Notes: generated by a model from the sequence alone, not told the origin. Numbered from the stretch's first letter, positions 9,072 to 20,533 are shown. The stretch is 64,000 bases of DNA from Ignatzschineria larvae DSM 13226 (GCF_038500265.1 NZ_CP150637.1:1877501-1941500), one strand, 5' to 3'. Numbers and translations: made by a program.

Positions 9072-10655
9072 TTATTTCTCCTCTTTGAGCATCGCTTTAA
9101 ATCGTTTGAGTTCTGTTAAACGATAACCACGATAACGCCCCATCATCAGCATAAAAGCCGCAAGAATGAGTAAAATGCCGGGGAATGTAAAGACAAAGTA
9201 GACAAACTCCGGGATATCCATCAAGAGATAAGCAAGTGATGCGGCTACTAATGTCCCAATACTAATTTTAAGAACATTGCCGGCACCGCGCTCTTCCCAG
9301 GTAATCGAAAGTCGCTCAATCGTCATCGTTAAAATCACCATTGGGAATAGACCAATCGCTAATCCTTGAGAGAAGCCCATCTTATTACTAAAAATACTTA
9401 ATGTGGCAATCATCAAAATAACAAAGGTCAACACAACCGAGAGTCGAGAGAGCATCTGTAACTTTAGATGCTCAAGATAGGAGCGTACGAGTAACCCCAT
9501 CGCGATAATGATGGAGAAGAAGATAATCCCAAAGCCCAATCCTGTTTCTCTAAAGGCAAGTGCGATCAGTACCGGTGTAAAGGTACCAAGGGTTTGAATT
9601 CCGACGACGTTACGCACCAATAAAATAACTAACACCCCAAAAGGAATCATCATCATTAATTCATAACCAAACTGCGCCGAAATGGGCAAGCTGTAGAGCG
9701 AGTAGGCTAAGAACTCAGAGCTCTCGGCATTATTTGCTTGTGCAAGACTAATAGCGGTTAATTCTTTATCCGTAATACTAAATGAGACTTTAGCTTTAGA
9801 TCCGTTCGTAACTTCTAATAGCGGATTATCCCCAATCCACCAGATCATCGCATTTTTAGGTAACCCAATCGCCCCATTTTCAAGATTGAAATAGTACCAT
9901 TTACCGGTCGTTACATTCTTGTTGGTCTCTTTATCTTTACTCGATGTTTCGATATAGCTTCGTAGCCAAATTTCAGGCTGTTGATTGACGCTTGGCTTTA
10001 GCTCAATGGTATTCACCCGTTGCACAGGAATATGTGCTTGAGACAAGAGAAGCTCCACAACGGCATAACGATTTTTGACCGAATCATCACCTTTGAGTAG
10101 TAGCGCCGCATTACTATTATCCGGATCATTCACCCGTTGAATCGCTTCACTGATAAAACTCATTGTATTGGACGATGTGGCTCGAATATCCTTCACTAAA
10201 GCATCAGCTGCTAACTGCTCAGCCCCTTCAATAGGAATAGGTTCCCGATAAATTGGCCCCTTTTTCGCCTCAGTTTTATCGCTTCCACCAAAATTAGGCG
10301 AGAGCGCTAAGCGATAGTAAATGGTCTCTTGTCCTTTGGTACGGCGAACTGAGTAATGGGCTACTTTATTCCCATACTCATCTTCTTCAAAGGTTTGGCC
10401 ATACTGTTTATCTGCAATCAGCGACTCACTATAAGGGCTATATTGATTATAGTCTGTCGGCAGATAGAACTGCACAGAGACAGCGCTTTCACGGGGTACG
10501 TCATAAGTGATTTTGGCATCGATCGTCCAGAGATTTTCTACCTCACGATCGGTAAATGGAATTTGTAATACATAACGCTCATACACAATCGAGCCGATCC
10601 CGATTGCTAATAGCAAAAATATTAAAACTTTTAAATGTAAATTAACGGAACGCAC
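9072..10655 (-). CDS. Inactive transglutaminase-like protein with C-terminal 7TM domain
   Basis: An N-terminal transmembrane anchor (about residues 8-25) is followed by a periplasmic region of about 300 residues belonging to the inactive-transglutaminase family. Seven hydrophobic segments then run from about residue 330 to 515 (ELMMMIPFGVLVILLVRNVV, FGIIFFSIIIAMGLLVRSYL and so on). The start is GTG at 10655, chosen because AAGGAAAG sits at correct spacing; no better ATG lies near. Families of this kind co-occur with the ligase downstream and the retropepsin upstream. Function is not established; I infer that the three genes serve one membrane-linked peptide-modifying system. Confidence 0.8.
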   Translation of the reverse strand: MRSVNLHLKVLIFLLLAIGIGSIVYERYVLQIPFTDREVENLWTIDAKITYDVPRESAVSVQFYLPTDYNQYSPYSESLIADKQYGQTFEEDEYGNKVAHYSVRRTKGQETIYYRLALSPNFGGSDKTEAKKGPIYREPIPIEGAEQLAADALVKDIRATSSNTMSFISEAIQRVNDPDNSNAALLLKGDDSVKNRYAVVELLLSQAHIPVQRVNTIELKPSVNQQPEIWLRSYIETSSKDKETNKNVTTGKWYYFNLENGAIGLPKNAMIWWIGDNPLLEVTNGSKAKVSFSITDKELTAISLAQANNAESSEFLAYSLYSLPISAQFGYELMMMIPFGVLVILLVRNVVGIQTLGTFTPVLIALAFRETGLGFGIIFFSIIIAMGLLVRSYLEHLKLQMLSRLSVVLTFVILMIATLSIFSNKMGFSQGLAIGLFPMVILTMTIERLSITWEERGAGNVLKISIGTLVAASLAYLLMDIPEFVYFVFTFPGILLILAAFMLMMGRYRGYRLTELKRFKAMLKEEK

Positions 10656-10779
10656 GAGCTACTTTCCTTGTATGGTAATGTGGATCTATTTGCATTGAAT
10701 AGCATAGTGCAATACAGAGCGGCATAATCACAACGTCACTGTGTAACACAAGCATTAATGCAATGTCTGACTTATACAT

Positions 10780-10810
10780 ATTACGTATAAATTAAATTAC
10801 GTATAAATTA
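10780..10810. promoter_or_regulatory. Tandem 15-bp repeats, possible operator
   Basis: ATTACGTATAAATTA occurs at 10780-10794 and again at 10796-10810, each carrying the near-palindrome TTACGTATAA. The pair lies in the 196-bp gap between the retropepsin gene and the GTG start at 10655, so it could be an operator or promoter for the two downstream genes. No clean -35/-10 pair was picked. Confidence 0.4.
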
Positions 10811-10851
10811 ATATTCATTATTGAGTAAAATTATGAAGTGAATAAAGGTAT

Positions 10852-11427
10852 TTATTGGCCACAAGCAGGATCAGCGGTATATTCTCTGCCGGCATCCACG
10901 AGCGCTTTATATTGCCGTAATGCTTTAGCACCTAATAAGAGCGGATAATTAAAGTGATCTCGATTCGTTAAATTCACATCGATCGTCTTCCATTGACCTG
11001 CAAGACAGACTTTCATCTTCACAACCGGACGCTTAGATGCGACGATATCATCCTGATCTTCGCCCTCTTCTACCCGAGGTTTAATTTTGGAAATTTTCTC
11101 TAAAGGTAATTCAAGCGTTGCTAAGCGCACCTCATCGATCACCGGCGTAAAACGCACCCAATCATCATCCCCTTTTTTAAAATACTCGATATCAGAGGCA
11201 TTGAGCGATGCAGTATAAGCACCGGTATCAAGCTTTGCTTTAATTTGAGTATTCCCTAACTCATCGATTGTCACGTGTTCATAACGTCCTAAAATAGGTT
11301 GATCTTCTTGACTCATCTTCGCTGATTTACCGTAACTTATCATCGGAAGTAATGACAATATTATTGTGCCAACAAATAGTATCCGCTTAAAAGACACTAA
11401 TATTAATAATCTATTGTTTATGTTCAT
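10852..11427 (-). CDS. Retropepsin-like aspartic protease family (COG4067, RimB-like)
   Basis: Often annotated as ATP-dependent zinc protease, but the sequence shows a retropepsin signature: KLDTGAYTASLNA with the catalytic-type Asp67-Thr-Gly-Ala. An N-terminal hydrophobic segment (about residues 13-33) is a signal peptide or anchor, so the domain is probably periplasmic. At 191 aa it is typical. The same family includes RimB, found with RimK-type ligases in Pseudomonas. It is first of the three-gene cluster, separated from the 7TM gene by 196 bp. Confidence 0.8.
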   Translation of the reverse strand: MNINNRLLILVSFKRILFVGTIILSLLPMISYGKSAKMSQEDQPILGRYEHVTIDELGNTQIKAKLDTGAYTASLNASDIEYFKKGDDDWVRFTPVIDEVRLATLELPLEKISKIKPRVEEGEDQDDIVASKRPVVKMKVCLAGQWKTIDVNLTNRDHFNYPLLLGAKALRQYKALVDAGREYTADPACGQ

Positions 11428-11594
11428 ATTCTCGATATTCTCGTTTATGTCTTATCAGATACTGTACCCACAGTATTTCTCTTACTTATTAATGATCATC
11501 ACACTTAGAATAATCTGCGTAATACAGTAGCAAATAATCGTGATCATTATCGATAGAATCTCTTTATTAAACTCACCGTTTCTGTTTACTTCTT

Positions 11595-11630
11595 TTTCAT
11601 ATTCAATTTCATATTCAGTTTCATATTCAG
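11595..11630. repeat. 12-bp tandem repeat, three units
   Basis: TTTCATATTCAA, TTTCATATTCAG, TTTCATATTCAG, followed by a broken fourth start. It lies about 165 bp upstream of the retropepsin gene start and 310 bp upstream of tex. A simple slippage repeat, non-coding. Confidence 0.8.
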
Positions 11631-11843
11631 TTTTATCGCTGATTGTCACACCTTTGATATCTCAATATGTTATTGACTTTACATCAGCGTGACATTTTAT
11701 CACACTTATAAATGTCCACAAAAAGATCAATCATTCAACTGATTAACAAGATTCGGATGCGCGATTAAACCTCTGATATATTCAAAAACTGATTCTATTA
11801 CCGCTTTTTTCTAAGAAAAAATAGAGAACTCCCCGATCAGGAT

Positions 11844-11860
11844 AAAAAATGGGTATAATT
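11844..11860 (+). promoter_or_regulatory. Probable tex promoter (-10 TATAAT)
   Basis: TATAAT at 11854-11859 within AAAAATGGGTATAATTA. The same 17-mer recurs upstream of trkH at 42186-42202. No good -35 is visible, which suits a promoter that relies on sequence just upstream of the -10. Confidence 0.5.
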
Positions 11861-11940
11861 AGCCCTTTATTGTAGATCTAATATTAGCTCTAACACTCTA
11901 TTTCAATAAATATTCCAATAACGAATAAGGACTCTCTTCT

Positions 11941-14259
11941 ATGTCTATCGATATCGCTATTGAAGCAGATATGCAAGCGCATCAAAAAGCGCTCCCTAAC
12001 ATTATCGCTCAAGATATTAATGCTTCGGCTTCCCAAGTCGAATCCGCCATTAAACTCCTAGATGAGGGGGCGACAGTCCCCTTTATAGCCCGTTACCGAA
12101 AAGAGGTTACCGGCGGCCTCGATGATACACAGCTTAGGCTGCTAGAAGAGCGATTGAGCTATCTTCGGGAACTCAATGAGCGCCGCATCACCATCCTCAA
12201 ATCGATCGCCGAGCAAGAGAAGCTCACTGACACATTACGCGCCCAAATTAATGGTGTGACGACTAAAACAGAATTAGAGGATCTCTATCTTCCTTACCGC
12301 CCTAAACGCCGGACGCGGGCACAAATCGCCATTGAAGCCGGAATAGAACCATTAGCCGATCTTCTCTTTGTAGATCAGCCATCAGAGAGTATCGAAACGT
12401 TAGCCACACAATATCTCAATCCTGAGATGCAATTTAATGAAGTCAAAGAGGTACTTGACGGCGCACGCTTTATTCTCATTGAACGGATCTCAGAAAATGC
12501 CCAGTTACTCGGAAAACTTCGACAATATCTCTGGGACTTTGCAGAGATCCATTCAACTGTTCAAGAGGGGAAAGAGGAAGCCGGCAGTAATTATAAAGAT
12601 TACTTCCAATTCCAAGAGAAAATTAACAAAATCCCATCTCACAGAGCGCTCGCGCTCCTTCGTGGCCGTAATGAAGATATGCTTACGCTTGAGCTTAAGC
12701 TCCCTGAAGAGCTTCTCGATGCACCCCTTGAGATGATTCGTAGTACTTTGGGATTGAATAACCCTCACGATTGGCTCAAAGATACCATTCGTCTTAGCTG
12801 GCGTGCGAAACTCAATCTCTCCCTCTCATTAGAGCTCATCAATCAACTCAAAGAAGCGGCGGAAACAGAAGCGATTAAGGTCTTTGCACGCAATCTTAAA
12901 GATCTCCTCCTCGCCTCACCGGCCGGCGAAAAAACGATTCTCGGTATCGATCCCGGCATTCGTACCGGTTGTAAAATTGCGGTTGTTGATCGTACCGGTA
13001 AATTGCTCGATACTGCGACGATCTATCCTCATCAACCTCGAAATGAGTGGGATAAATCGCTCCATACCTTGGCGCAATTAGTGGATAAATATCAACCTGA
13101 ATTGGTCTCTATCGGCAATGGTACTGCTTCTCGAGAAACGGATAAGTTAGTGGCAGATCTTTGCAAACAATATCCTAAGCTCAATCGTGTTGTCACTAGT
13201 GAAGCGGGGGCTTCAGTCTACTCCGCTTCAGCTTTAGCGGCGAAAGAGTTTCCTGAATTAGATGTTTCCCTTCGTGGTGCGGTATCGATTGCGCGCCGTC
13301 TGCAAGATCCCCTTGCTGAACTCGTTAAAATTGAACCTAAAGCCATTGGCGTAGGTCAATATCAGCACGATGTCAATCAAGTACAACTCGGTAAAATGCT
13401 CGAAGCTGTGGTTGAGGATTGTGTGAATGCTGTCGGGGTTGATGCAAACACCGCCTCAAGTGCACTCCTAGCTCAAGTCTCTGGCCTTAATGCTACGACT
13501 GCGCAAAATATCGTAGATTATCGGGATGAAAATGGGGCTTTTGCGAACCGTAATGCGCTCAAAAAAGTGCCACGTTTAGGGCCTAAAACCTTTGAACAAG
13601 CGGCAGGATTCCTACGTATTCGCGGCGATAACCCCCTTGATATCTCGGCGGTGCATCCTGAAGCTTATCCTGTAGTAGAACGGATTTTACAAAAAACAGG
13701 GAAGCCTCTCTCTGAGATTATGGGCAATAGCGCCTTTATCAAAACGCTTAAACCCCAAGATTATACCTGTGAGCAGTTCGGTATCCCGACAGTGAAGGAT
13801 ATCTTAGATGAGCTCGAGAAACCGGGTCGTGATCCTCGTCCTGAATTTATTACTGCCTCCTTTAGAGAAGATGTTGCTGAGATTGAAGACCTAAAACCAG
13901 GAATGCAGTTAGAGGGTGTTGTCACAAATGTGGCAAACTTCGGTGCTTTCGTAGATATCGGCGTTCATCAAGACGGTTTAGTGCATATTAGTGCCCTAGC
14001 CGATCGCTTTGTGAAAGATCCTTATGAAGTCGTTAAAGTCGGCGATATCGTGAAAGTGAAAGTATTAGAAGTGGATGTTCCACGCCGACGAATTGCCCTA
14101 ACAATGCGGATGAACGATCCTATTGGAGAAAATGTAACAGACGGCAATAAAGGCTTTGCGCCGGCATCACAAAAGCAGAAGCGCTCAATGAATCAAACAC
14201 AAAAGAGTGCGCCAAGTAATAATCCTTTTGCCGATGCACTCAAAGGATTCAAAAAGTAG
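11941..14259 (+). CDS. tex: Transcription accessory protein Tex (S1 RNA-binding)
   Basis: Cytosolic nucleic-acid-binding protein of the Tex/YhgF family. Order of domains: helical N-terminal region with [17 protein letters not shown], a YqgF-like RNase-H fold ([18 protein letters not shown] at about residues 334-351), helix-hairpin-helix repeats (about 500-565), and an S1 domain (about 652-720, [20 protein letters not shown]). The 772-aa length is normal. The start ATG is preceded by AAGGA. It stands alone, between two divergent or unrelated units. Confidence 0.97.
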   Translation: MSIDIAIEADMQAHQKALPNIIAQDINASASQVESAIKLLDEGATVPFIARYRKEVTGGLDDTQLRLLEERLSYLRELNERRITILKSIAEQEKLTDTLRAQINGVTTKTELEDLYLPYRPKRRTRAQIAIEAGIEPLADLLFVDQPSESIETLATQYLNPEMQFNEVKEVLDGARFILIERISENAQLLGKLRQYLWDFAEIHSTVQEGKEEAGSNYKDYFQFQEKINKIPSHRALALLRGRNEDMLTLELKLPEELLDAPLEMIRSTLGLNNPHDWLKDTIRLSWRAKLNLSLSLELINQLKEAAETEAIKVFARNLKDLLLASPAGEKTILGIDPGIRTGCKIAVVDRTGKLLDTATIYPHQPRNEWDKSLHTLAQLVDKYQPELVSIGNGTASRETDKLVADLCKQYPKLNRVVTSEAGASVYSASALAAKEFPELDVSLRGAVSIARRLQDPLAELVKIEPKAIGVGQYQHDVNQVQLGKMLEAVVEDCVNAVGVDANTASSALLAQVSGLNATTAQNIVDYRDENGAFANRNALKKVPRLGPKTFEQAAGFLRIRGDNPLDISAVHPEAYPVVERILQKTGKPLSEIMGNSAFIKTLKPQDYTCEQFGIPTVKDILDELEKPGRDPRPEFITASFREDVAEIEDLKPGMQLEGVVTNVANFGAFVDIGVHQDGLVHISALADRFVKDPYEVVKVGDIVKVKVLEVDVPRRRIALTMRMNDPIGENVTDGNKGFAPASQKQKRSMNQTQKSAPSNNPFADALKGFKK

Positions 14260-14308
14260 ATCCGTCGCCCATTTTGCCCATCAAAAGAGTCGCGCATAAG
14301 CAATCACG

Positions 14309-14374
14309 CTAATACAAACCATCACTGCAACTAAGATATTACTAAGATATTGCTTGCAGTAGGGTTTGTATTAG
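14309..14374 (+). terminator. Long imperfect hairpin downstream of tex
   Basis: A roughly 21-bp imperfect inverted repeat: 14309-14330 pairs with 14354-14374 (arms CTAATACAAACC and GGTTTGTATTAG, then ACTGCAA with TTGCAGT). AAAAGAG and CTCTTTT form an outer extension. It may end tex transcription, but there is no strong T-run, so it could be another structured element. Confidence 0.5.
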
Positions 14375-14477
14375 AATGCTCTTTTGCGCTATTAATAAAT
14401 AGCCTCTAAAATAGAATAAATAGAAGAAATAGAATTCAATCTGCTATTCAATCAGCCATTAAACGTAAAGGTATGCT

Positions 14478-14900
14478 ATGCGTCATAAATTTCGTACACT
14501 CACTTTGGGATTACTCCTCTGTATTGCAGGATGTACTCAACCCCATTCGCCAGAAGAGAGTGTGCAACGATTTTATGAATCTTTGGCTAATCCTAATTAT
14601 CCGGAGCTAATCGCGCTCTTTAATCTGAATGATCTGAATCAAGAGCCCCGCTCCGAAGCGGTACTCTACGAAATTTTGACCATTATTTTTGAAGATTTAG
14701 CCCTCAACATTAATGCGAAAGGGGGTATCGAAAAAATCGAATTTCAAAATGCCACCTTCAATCAAGATAAAACAGCAGCAACCGTCGATTACACACTCTT
14801 CTTTCGTAACAAGACGACACAAAGTGATCGGCTTGCACTTGTCAAAGATCACACCGGCTATTGGCAATTACAATTAATGCCGGCAAAAAGCGCAAATTAA
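14478..14900 (+). CDS. Small lipoprotein, DUF4878-like (NTF2 fold)
   Basis: A 140-aa protein with a type II signal peptide (lipobox CIAGC) and a domain opening SPEESVQRFYESLANPNYPEL, the look of DUF4878/NTF2-like lipoproteins. Function unknown, envelope-located. AAAGG precedes the start. It lies alone between tex and the convergent thiC. Confidence 0.7.
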   Translation: MRHKFRTLTLGLLLCIAGCTQPHSPEESVQRFYESLANPNYPELIALFNLNDLNQEPRSEAVLYEILTIIFEDLALNINAKGGIEKIEFQNATFNQDKTAATVDYTLFFRNKTTQSDRLALVKDHTGYWQLQLMPAKSAN

Positions 14901-14938
14901 TGCGCAATTTGCCGACTGATACCCCACTTATAACCTCA

Positions 14939-16822
<1,884 letters not shown>

Positions 16823-17009
16823 CTATTGCAGGGATAATAATGGGATGTTTCACATAAAACGTCTCTATGATTAGAGCGCATTACAATCTGATAGCGTGAC
16901 GGATCGATCTTATTAATCGATCTTTATTCATCAATCTTTATTGATCGATCATCGCTTTGAGATAATGATTCAACAGAATCAAAATAGAATAGATACTCAT
17001 TATATCGCC

Positions 17010-17099
17010 TTACTTTCCTACGCTGGTATTAGCCAGATCAGGTCCAAAGGGTTTAAGCACAATGCTAATCTCAGCTCGATTTGAGCTCCCCTAGTGTGA
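17010..17099 (-). promoter_or_regulatory. TPP riboswitch upstream of thiC
   Basis: Read on the minus strand, the region holds the hallmark thi-box parts: a 5' AGGGGAGCT stem, CTGAGAT, then ACCCTTTGGACCTGATCTGG, and a closing CCAGCGTAGGAAAG. This order matches the TPP aptamer exactly. It lies about 240 nt upstream of thiC, so TPP excess should repress thiC. I saw no clear terminator hairpin between aptamer and start, so control may be at translation or by a less obvious structure. The rest of the 16772-17415 gap shows no gene. Confidence 0.96.
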
Positions 17100-17415
17100 A
17101 TAAAGAGAAGAAGATCCGATTAAAGTCGTTTTCAATGAACTGTTAATGGATCATTGTTAATAGAATCATTGTTAATAAATTTTTAACCGCTCTTCACTTG
17201 CATTTGAATGTAGCCTGTTTTCCTTGAGAAAGCAAAAGTTCTTCCCGCTTCCGCGTAATCTCATTGCCACTAAAATTAGTAACACATTTATATTATTGGG
17301 ATTATTATCTTCTCTTTCCTTTGTGGTTCTTCTATTTACACCCCTTATTCGCGATCCTTATTCAAGCTTGTTACAATGCTCTTCTCTCTTTTGAACTATT
17401 GATCAATCACTCGCT

Positions 17416-17823
17416 ATGACTCGAATTAATATCATTCCTCCTGAAGAACTGTGTGATCAACATCTCCTAGCCGAACATCGGGAATTGACTCGTATCCCCA
17501 ATGATATCGCGAAACGGCAAGGCAAAGTCCCGCTCTCAAACGCGCCGGGTTACCATTTAGGAACCGGGCACGTGACCTTTTTCCGGGATAAATTGCGTTT
17601 TTTAAAAGATCGTTATGACGCACTGCATCAAGAATGCCTAAAAAGAGGATTTAATGTGCTCTATAAATGGCCGGAAGATGTAGCAGAATATCTTCATCTC
17701 TGGAATGATTATGAAGTCACAGCGCAAGATCGTGCGATCAATATGGCGCGTATTATTGAAAGAATGCCGGAAAAACCCCGTTACACACCGCATCAAACAG
17801 ATCACTCAGAAACAGAAAAATAG
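17416..17823 (+). CDS. Pyrimidine dimer DNA glycosylase (T4 endonuclease V / DenV-like)
   Basis: Base-excision enzyme that cuts the glycosyl bond at UV-induced pyrimidine dimers and nicks the AP site. The match to phage T4 endonuclease V is direct: start MTRIN with the catalytic Thr2 (N-terminal amine after Met removal), Glu23 in AEHRELTR, Arg22 and Arg26, then GTGHVTFFRDKLRFLKDRYD and ECLKRGFN. At 135 aa it is near T4's 138. No phage genes flank it. The chromosomal setting suggests an old acquisition of a phage-type repair gene. Confidence 0.93.
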   Translation: MTRINIIPPEELCDQHLLAEHRELTRIPNDIAKRQGKVPLSNAPGYHLGTGHVTFFRDKLRFLKDRYDALHQECLKRGFNVLYKWPEDVAEYLHLWNDYEVTAQDRAINMARIIERMPEKPRYTPHQTDHSETEK

Positions 17824-17983
17824 CGCTCTCTAGGGAGAACGGCTGGCTATCACTAGAATAATTCGGCAGATGAGTATCATAAAATCATCTCCAAGGCTAG
17901 AAGCGTCCTATAGAAAGGCGTACACTATTTGCTCATAAGATAAAAACAGTGACCGCTCCATCATTCTCAGGGATAGAATCTCT

Positions 17984-18856
17984 ATGCGAAATACGCTTCT
18001 TCTTGGTATCTTCTTTGTAGTGCTCTCTCAAGTGGCTTTTGCGCTCATGGATAGCTCTATCAAATGGTTAAGTAACGATATCTCAACCGCAACGATCATC
18101 TTCTTTCGAAACCTCATCACCCTAATGTGGGTTCTACCGGCATTCTATCTCTCCGGCGAAATGCGCCACTCAATTGCAAGGCTTCCGCTACACGCCATTC
18201 GCTCGCTCTCAGGGCAGATCGGGATGATCCTCATCTTTGTCTCACTAAAAGTATTACCGCTTTCAGATGCCACAGTGCTCCGCTCCCTCACTCCGCTCTT
18301 CGTTCCTATTTTGGCGTTTATCTGGCTCAAAGAGAAGCTCAGTTGGGTGCTAATTCCGAGCTTCCTCCTCGCTCTAGCCGGCGTTTGGATGTTAGCCGAT
18401 GTAGATAAGCCCCATTTCTCTCTCCTCTCTCTACTGCCTATTGTTGCCGGAATCTTTGTGGCAATGGCAATGGTGGCGATTAAGCGGGTCAGTAAAGTGG
18501 CAAAAGGTGCAGAGATTGTCTTCTACTTCTCTCTCACCGGCATTATCTCGGCGCTCGGTTTAGCGCTCTTTACTGAATTTACCCTCCCTACATCGCCGGC
18601 GATTTGGGGGATTGTGCTCTTAATGGGAATCTTTGGCTCCCTTGGTCAAGTGTGGGTTACGAAAGCAAACTCCTTGACAGATGCGTCAATCTTAGCGCCT
18701 TTCTACTATCTCAATGCCGTTTTTGGTGCGCTCATCTCCCATTTTTTCTGGAATGAAACACTCGGCTTCTGGGGCTGGCTCGGCGCCACTTTAGTGATAT
18801 TGGGCGGATTATTACTCGTCATCACTCAACAGAGACGATCAAAACAATCGCTTTAA
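17984..18856 (+). CDS. DMT-superfamily (EamA) membrane transporter
   Basis: A 290-aa protein with ten hydrophobic helices and two EamA repeats (about residues 8-136 and 150-283), typical of drug/metabolite exporters. Family landmarks are FFRNLITLMWVLP and the C-terminal GALISHFFWNETLGFWGWLGA. Substrate cannot be told from sequence. It stands alone upstream of brnQ. Confidence 0.88.
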   Translation: MRNTLLLGIFFVVLSQVAFALMDSSIKWLSNDISTATIIFFRNLITLMWVLPAFYLSGEMRHSIARLPLHAIRSLSGQIGMILIFVSLKVLPLSDATVLRSLTPLFVPILAFIWLKEKLSWVLIPSFLLALAGVWMLADVDKPHFSLLSLLPIVAGIFVAMAMVAIKRVSKVAKGAEIVFYFSLTGIISALGLALFTEFTLPTSPAIWGIVLLMGIFGSLGQVWVTKANSLTDASILAPFYYLNAVFGALISHFFWNETLGFWGWLGATLVILGGLLLVITQQRRSKQSL

Positions 18857-19060
18857 ACCCATAGCGACAATTAATAGAGAAAATAGATATCAAAAAGCGA
18901 ATATAGAATAAATAATTATTCAAAAAGTAAACACTCATTTTATTATTCACTGATTTTGCAATATGATAGCGCCTCTTTGAGGGATTTTATTGCCACAAAT
19001 GGCAACCTTTTCAAATGACAACATTTTATTTTCATTCACCTTTAACCTTATGAGATTCAG

Positions 19061-20416
19061 ATGAAGAAACAACTATCACTCTCAGCATATATCACTATCG
19101 GCTCGATGTTATTCGGGCTCTTCTTTGGTGCCGGGAACCTTATCTTCCCCGTTCATATGGGGCAAGAAGCCGGTGCTTCTATCTCATTAGCAACCATTGG
19201 TTTTATCCTTACCGGCGTAGGGCTTCCTTTCCTCGGCGTTGTGGCGATTGGCTTTTCTAAAAGTAATGGTCTCTATGACCTTGCAAGTCGGGTTACCCCG
19301 CTCTATGGCCTCTTCTTTACCATTGTGCTCTATCTAACGATCGGCCCTTTCTTTGCACTTCCTAGAACGGCAACAGTCTCTTTTGAAATTGGCTTAACAC
19401 CATTTTTGAGCGAAGATCAATATACGATTGCACTCCTCATCTTTACAGTTCTCTTCTTTCTATTAGCGTGGATTCTTTCCCTCAATCCTAGCAATATTAT
19501 GATGTGGATCGGAAAAGTGTTAAATCCGCTCTTTTTGGTCTTCTTAGCCTTTCTCATTATTAGCGCTTTTATCTATCCTATGGGAGATGTTGAAACGCTT
19601 CCGATTCAGCCGGCTTATACGCATAATGCGCTCTTTAAAGGCTTTACCGAGGGCTATAACACAATGGATGTATTAGCCTCTTTGGCCTTTGGGATTATTG
19701 TCGTCAATACCATCAAAAACTTAGGTGTAACGAACCCGACCGATATCGCCAAAGATACCTTTAAATCCGGTATTATTAGCCTTATTTTAATGAGTGTTAT
19801 TTACGGTTGCCTCGCTTATATTGGGGCCACGAGCCTCAATCAATTCCCGCTCTCTGATAATGGCGGAATTGCCCTTGCGCAGATTGCAACCCACTATTTT
19901 GGTGCGTATGGGGCAATGCTCTTAGCGATTATTATCACGATTGCCTGTCTGAAAACCGCTATCGGTCTTATTACAAGTTGTGCCGAGATGTTTACCGAGC
20001 TCTTCCCGAAGATCTCTTATCGTCAATTTGTTCATATTTTTAGTATTATCAGTATGCTCATTGCCAATGTGGGTTTAACCGCGATTATCAGTATCTCCAT
20101 TCCGGTATTGATGTTTCTCTATCCATTAGCCATCACTTTGGTATTCCTCGCTTTTCTCTCACCGCTATTTCATCATCAGAAAATTGTGTATCAATGCACC
20201 ATCGGCATTACCTTTATTGTCGCAGTACTTGAAGGGTTAAAAGCCTCTTCCGAGATGATTAGCCAAAACCCTGTGGTTTGGACGATTACCTCAACAGTGG
20301 ACGGGATTCTTCCGCTCTCTGATGTGAGTATGGGTTGGATTTTACCGGCGATTGTCGGCTTAATCATTGGTTGGGCATTGAGCTTTAAAACCCGTAGCAA
20401 GGCGGAAGCGGTCTAA
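19061..20416 (+). CDS. brnQ: Branched-chain amino acid:cation symporter BrnQ
   Basis: Inner-membrane importer of Leu, Ile and Val (LIVCS family), 451 aa with about twelve transmembrane helices. Diagnostic blocks are GLFFGAGNLIFPVHMGQEAG near the N-terminus, LTIGPFFALPRTATVSFE at about 91-108 and the LASLAFGIIVVNTIK segment. It ends before a terminator at 20534-20568, and a family-A repeat fragment lies in the gap. Confidence 0.95.
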   Translation: MKKQLSLSAYITIGSMLFGLFFGAGNLIFPVHMGQEAGASISLATIGFILTGVGLPFLGVVAIGFSKSNGLYDLASRVTPLYGLFFTIVLYLTIGPFFALPRTATVSFEIGLTPFLSEDQYTIALLIFTVLFFLLAWILSLNPSNIMMWIGKVLNPLFLVFLAFLIISAFIYPMGDVETLPIQPAYTHNALFKGFTEGYNTMDVLASLAFGIIVVNTIKNLGVTNPTDIAKDTFKSGIISLILMSVIYGCLAYIGATSLNQFPLSDNGGIALAQIATHYFGAYGAMLLAIIITIACLKTAIGLITSCAEMFTELFPKISYRQFVHIFSIISMLIANVGLTAIISISIPVLMFLYPLAITLVFLAFLSPLFHHQKIVYQCTIGITFIVAVLEGLKASSEMISQNPVVWTITSTVDGILPLSDVSMGWILPAIVGLIIGWALSFKTRSKAEAV

Positions 20417-20425
20417 TCAATCATC

Positions 20426-20507
20426 AGTTGCAAGATGCCGGATAGAACGGCTTTCTTGCCTCGATTAGCTGATGTGCCGGCATTTCAATAATACCTATTT
20501 TGACCCG
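20426..20507 (-). repeat. Family-A intergenic repeat, truncated copy
   Basis: Read on the minus strand, the segment matches the core of the elements at 38694, 46175 and 51831: TCAAAATA, then ATGCCGG, CATCAGCT, and CCGGCATCTTGCAA. The two CCGG arms form a hairpin. The outer TATAGTAA/TTACTATA ends are missing, so this is a partial copy. It lies directly after the brnQ stop. Confidence 0.75.
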
Positions 20508-20533
20508 ATATCACTCTAGATATCACTCTATAT

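Larger units (their letters stand above)
11428..11940. other. 513-bp divergent intergenic region
   Basis: AT-rich control region between the divergent retropepsin gene and tex. It holds the 12-bp tandem repeat at 11595-11630 and a -10-like TATAAT ahead of tex. A TGATCA palindrome occurs near 11494 and again near 11541. No ORF of note. Confidence 0.6.

Noticed and set aside
14882-14920. Hairpin over the end of the 14478 gene as a terminator
   Set aside because: Two mismatches in the stem and no T-run on either strand.
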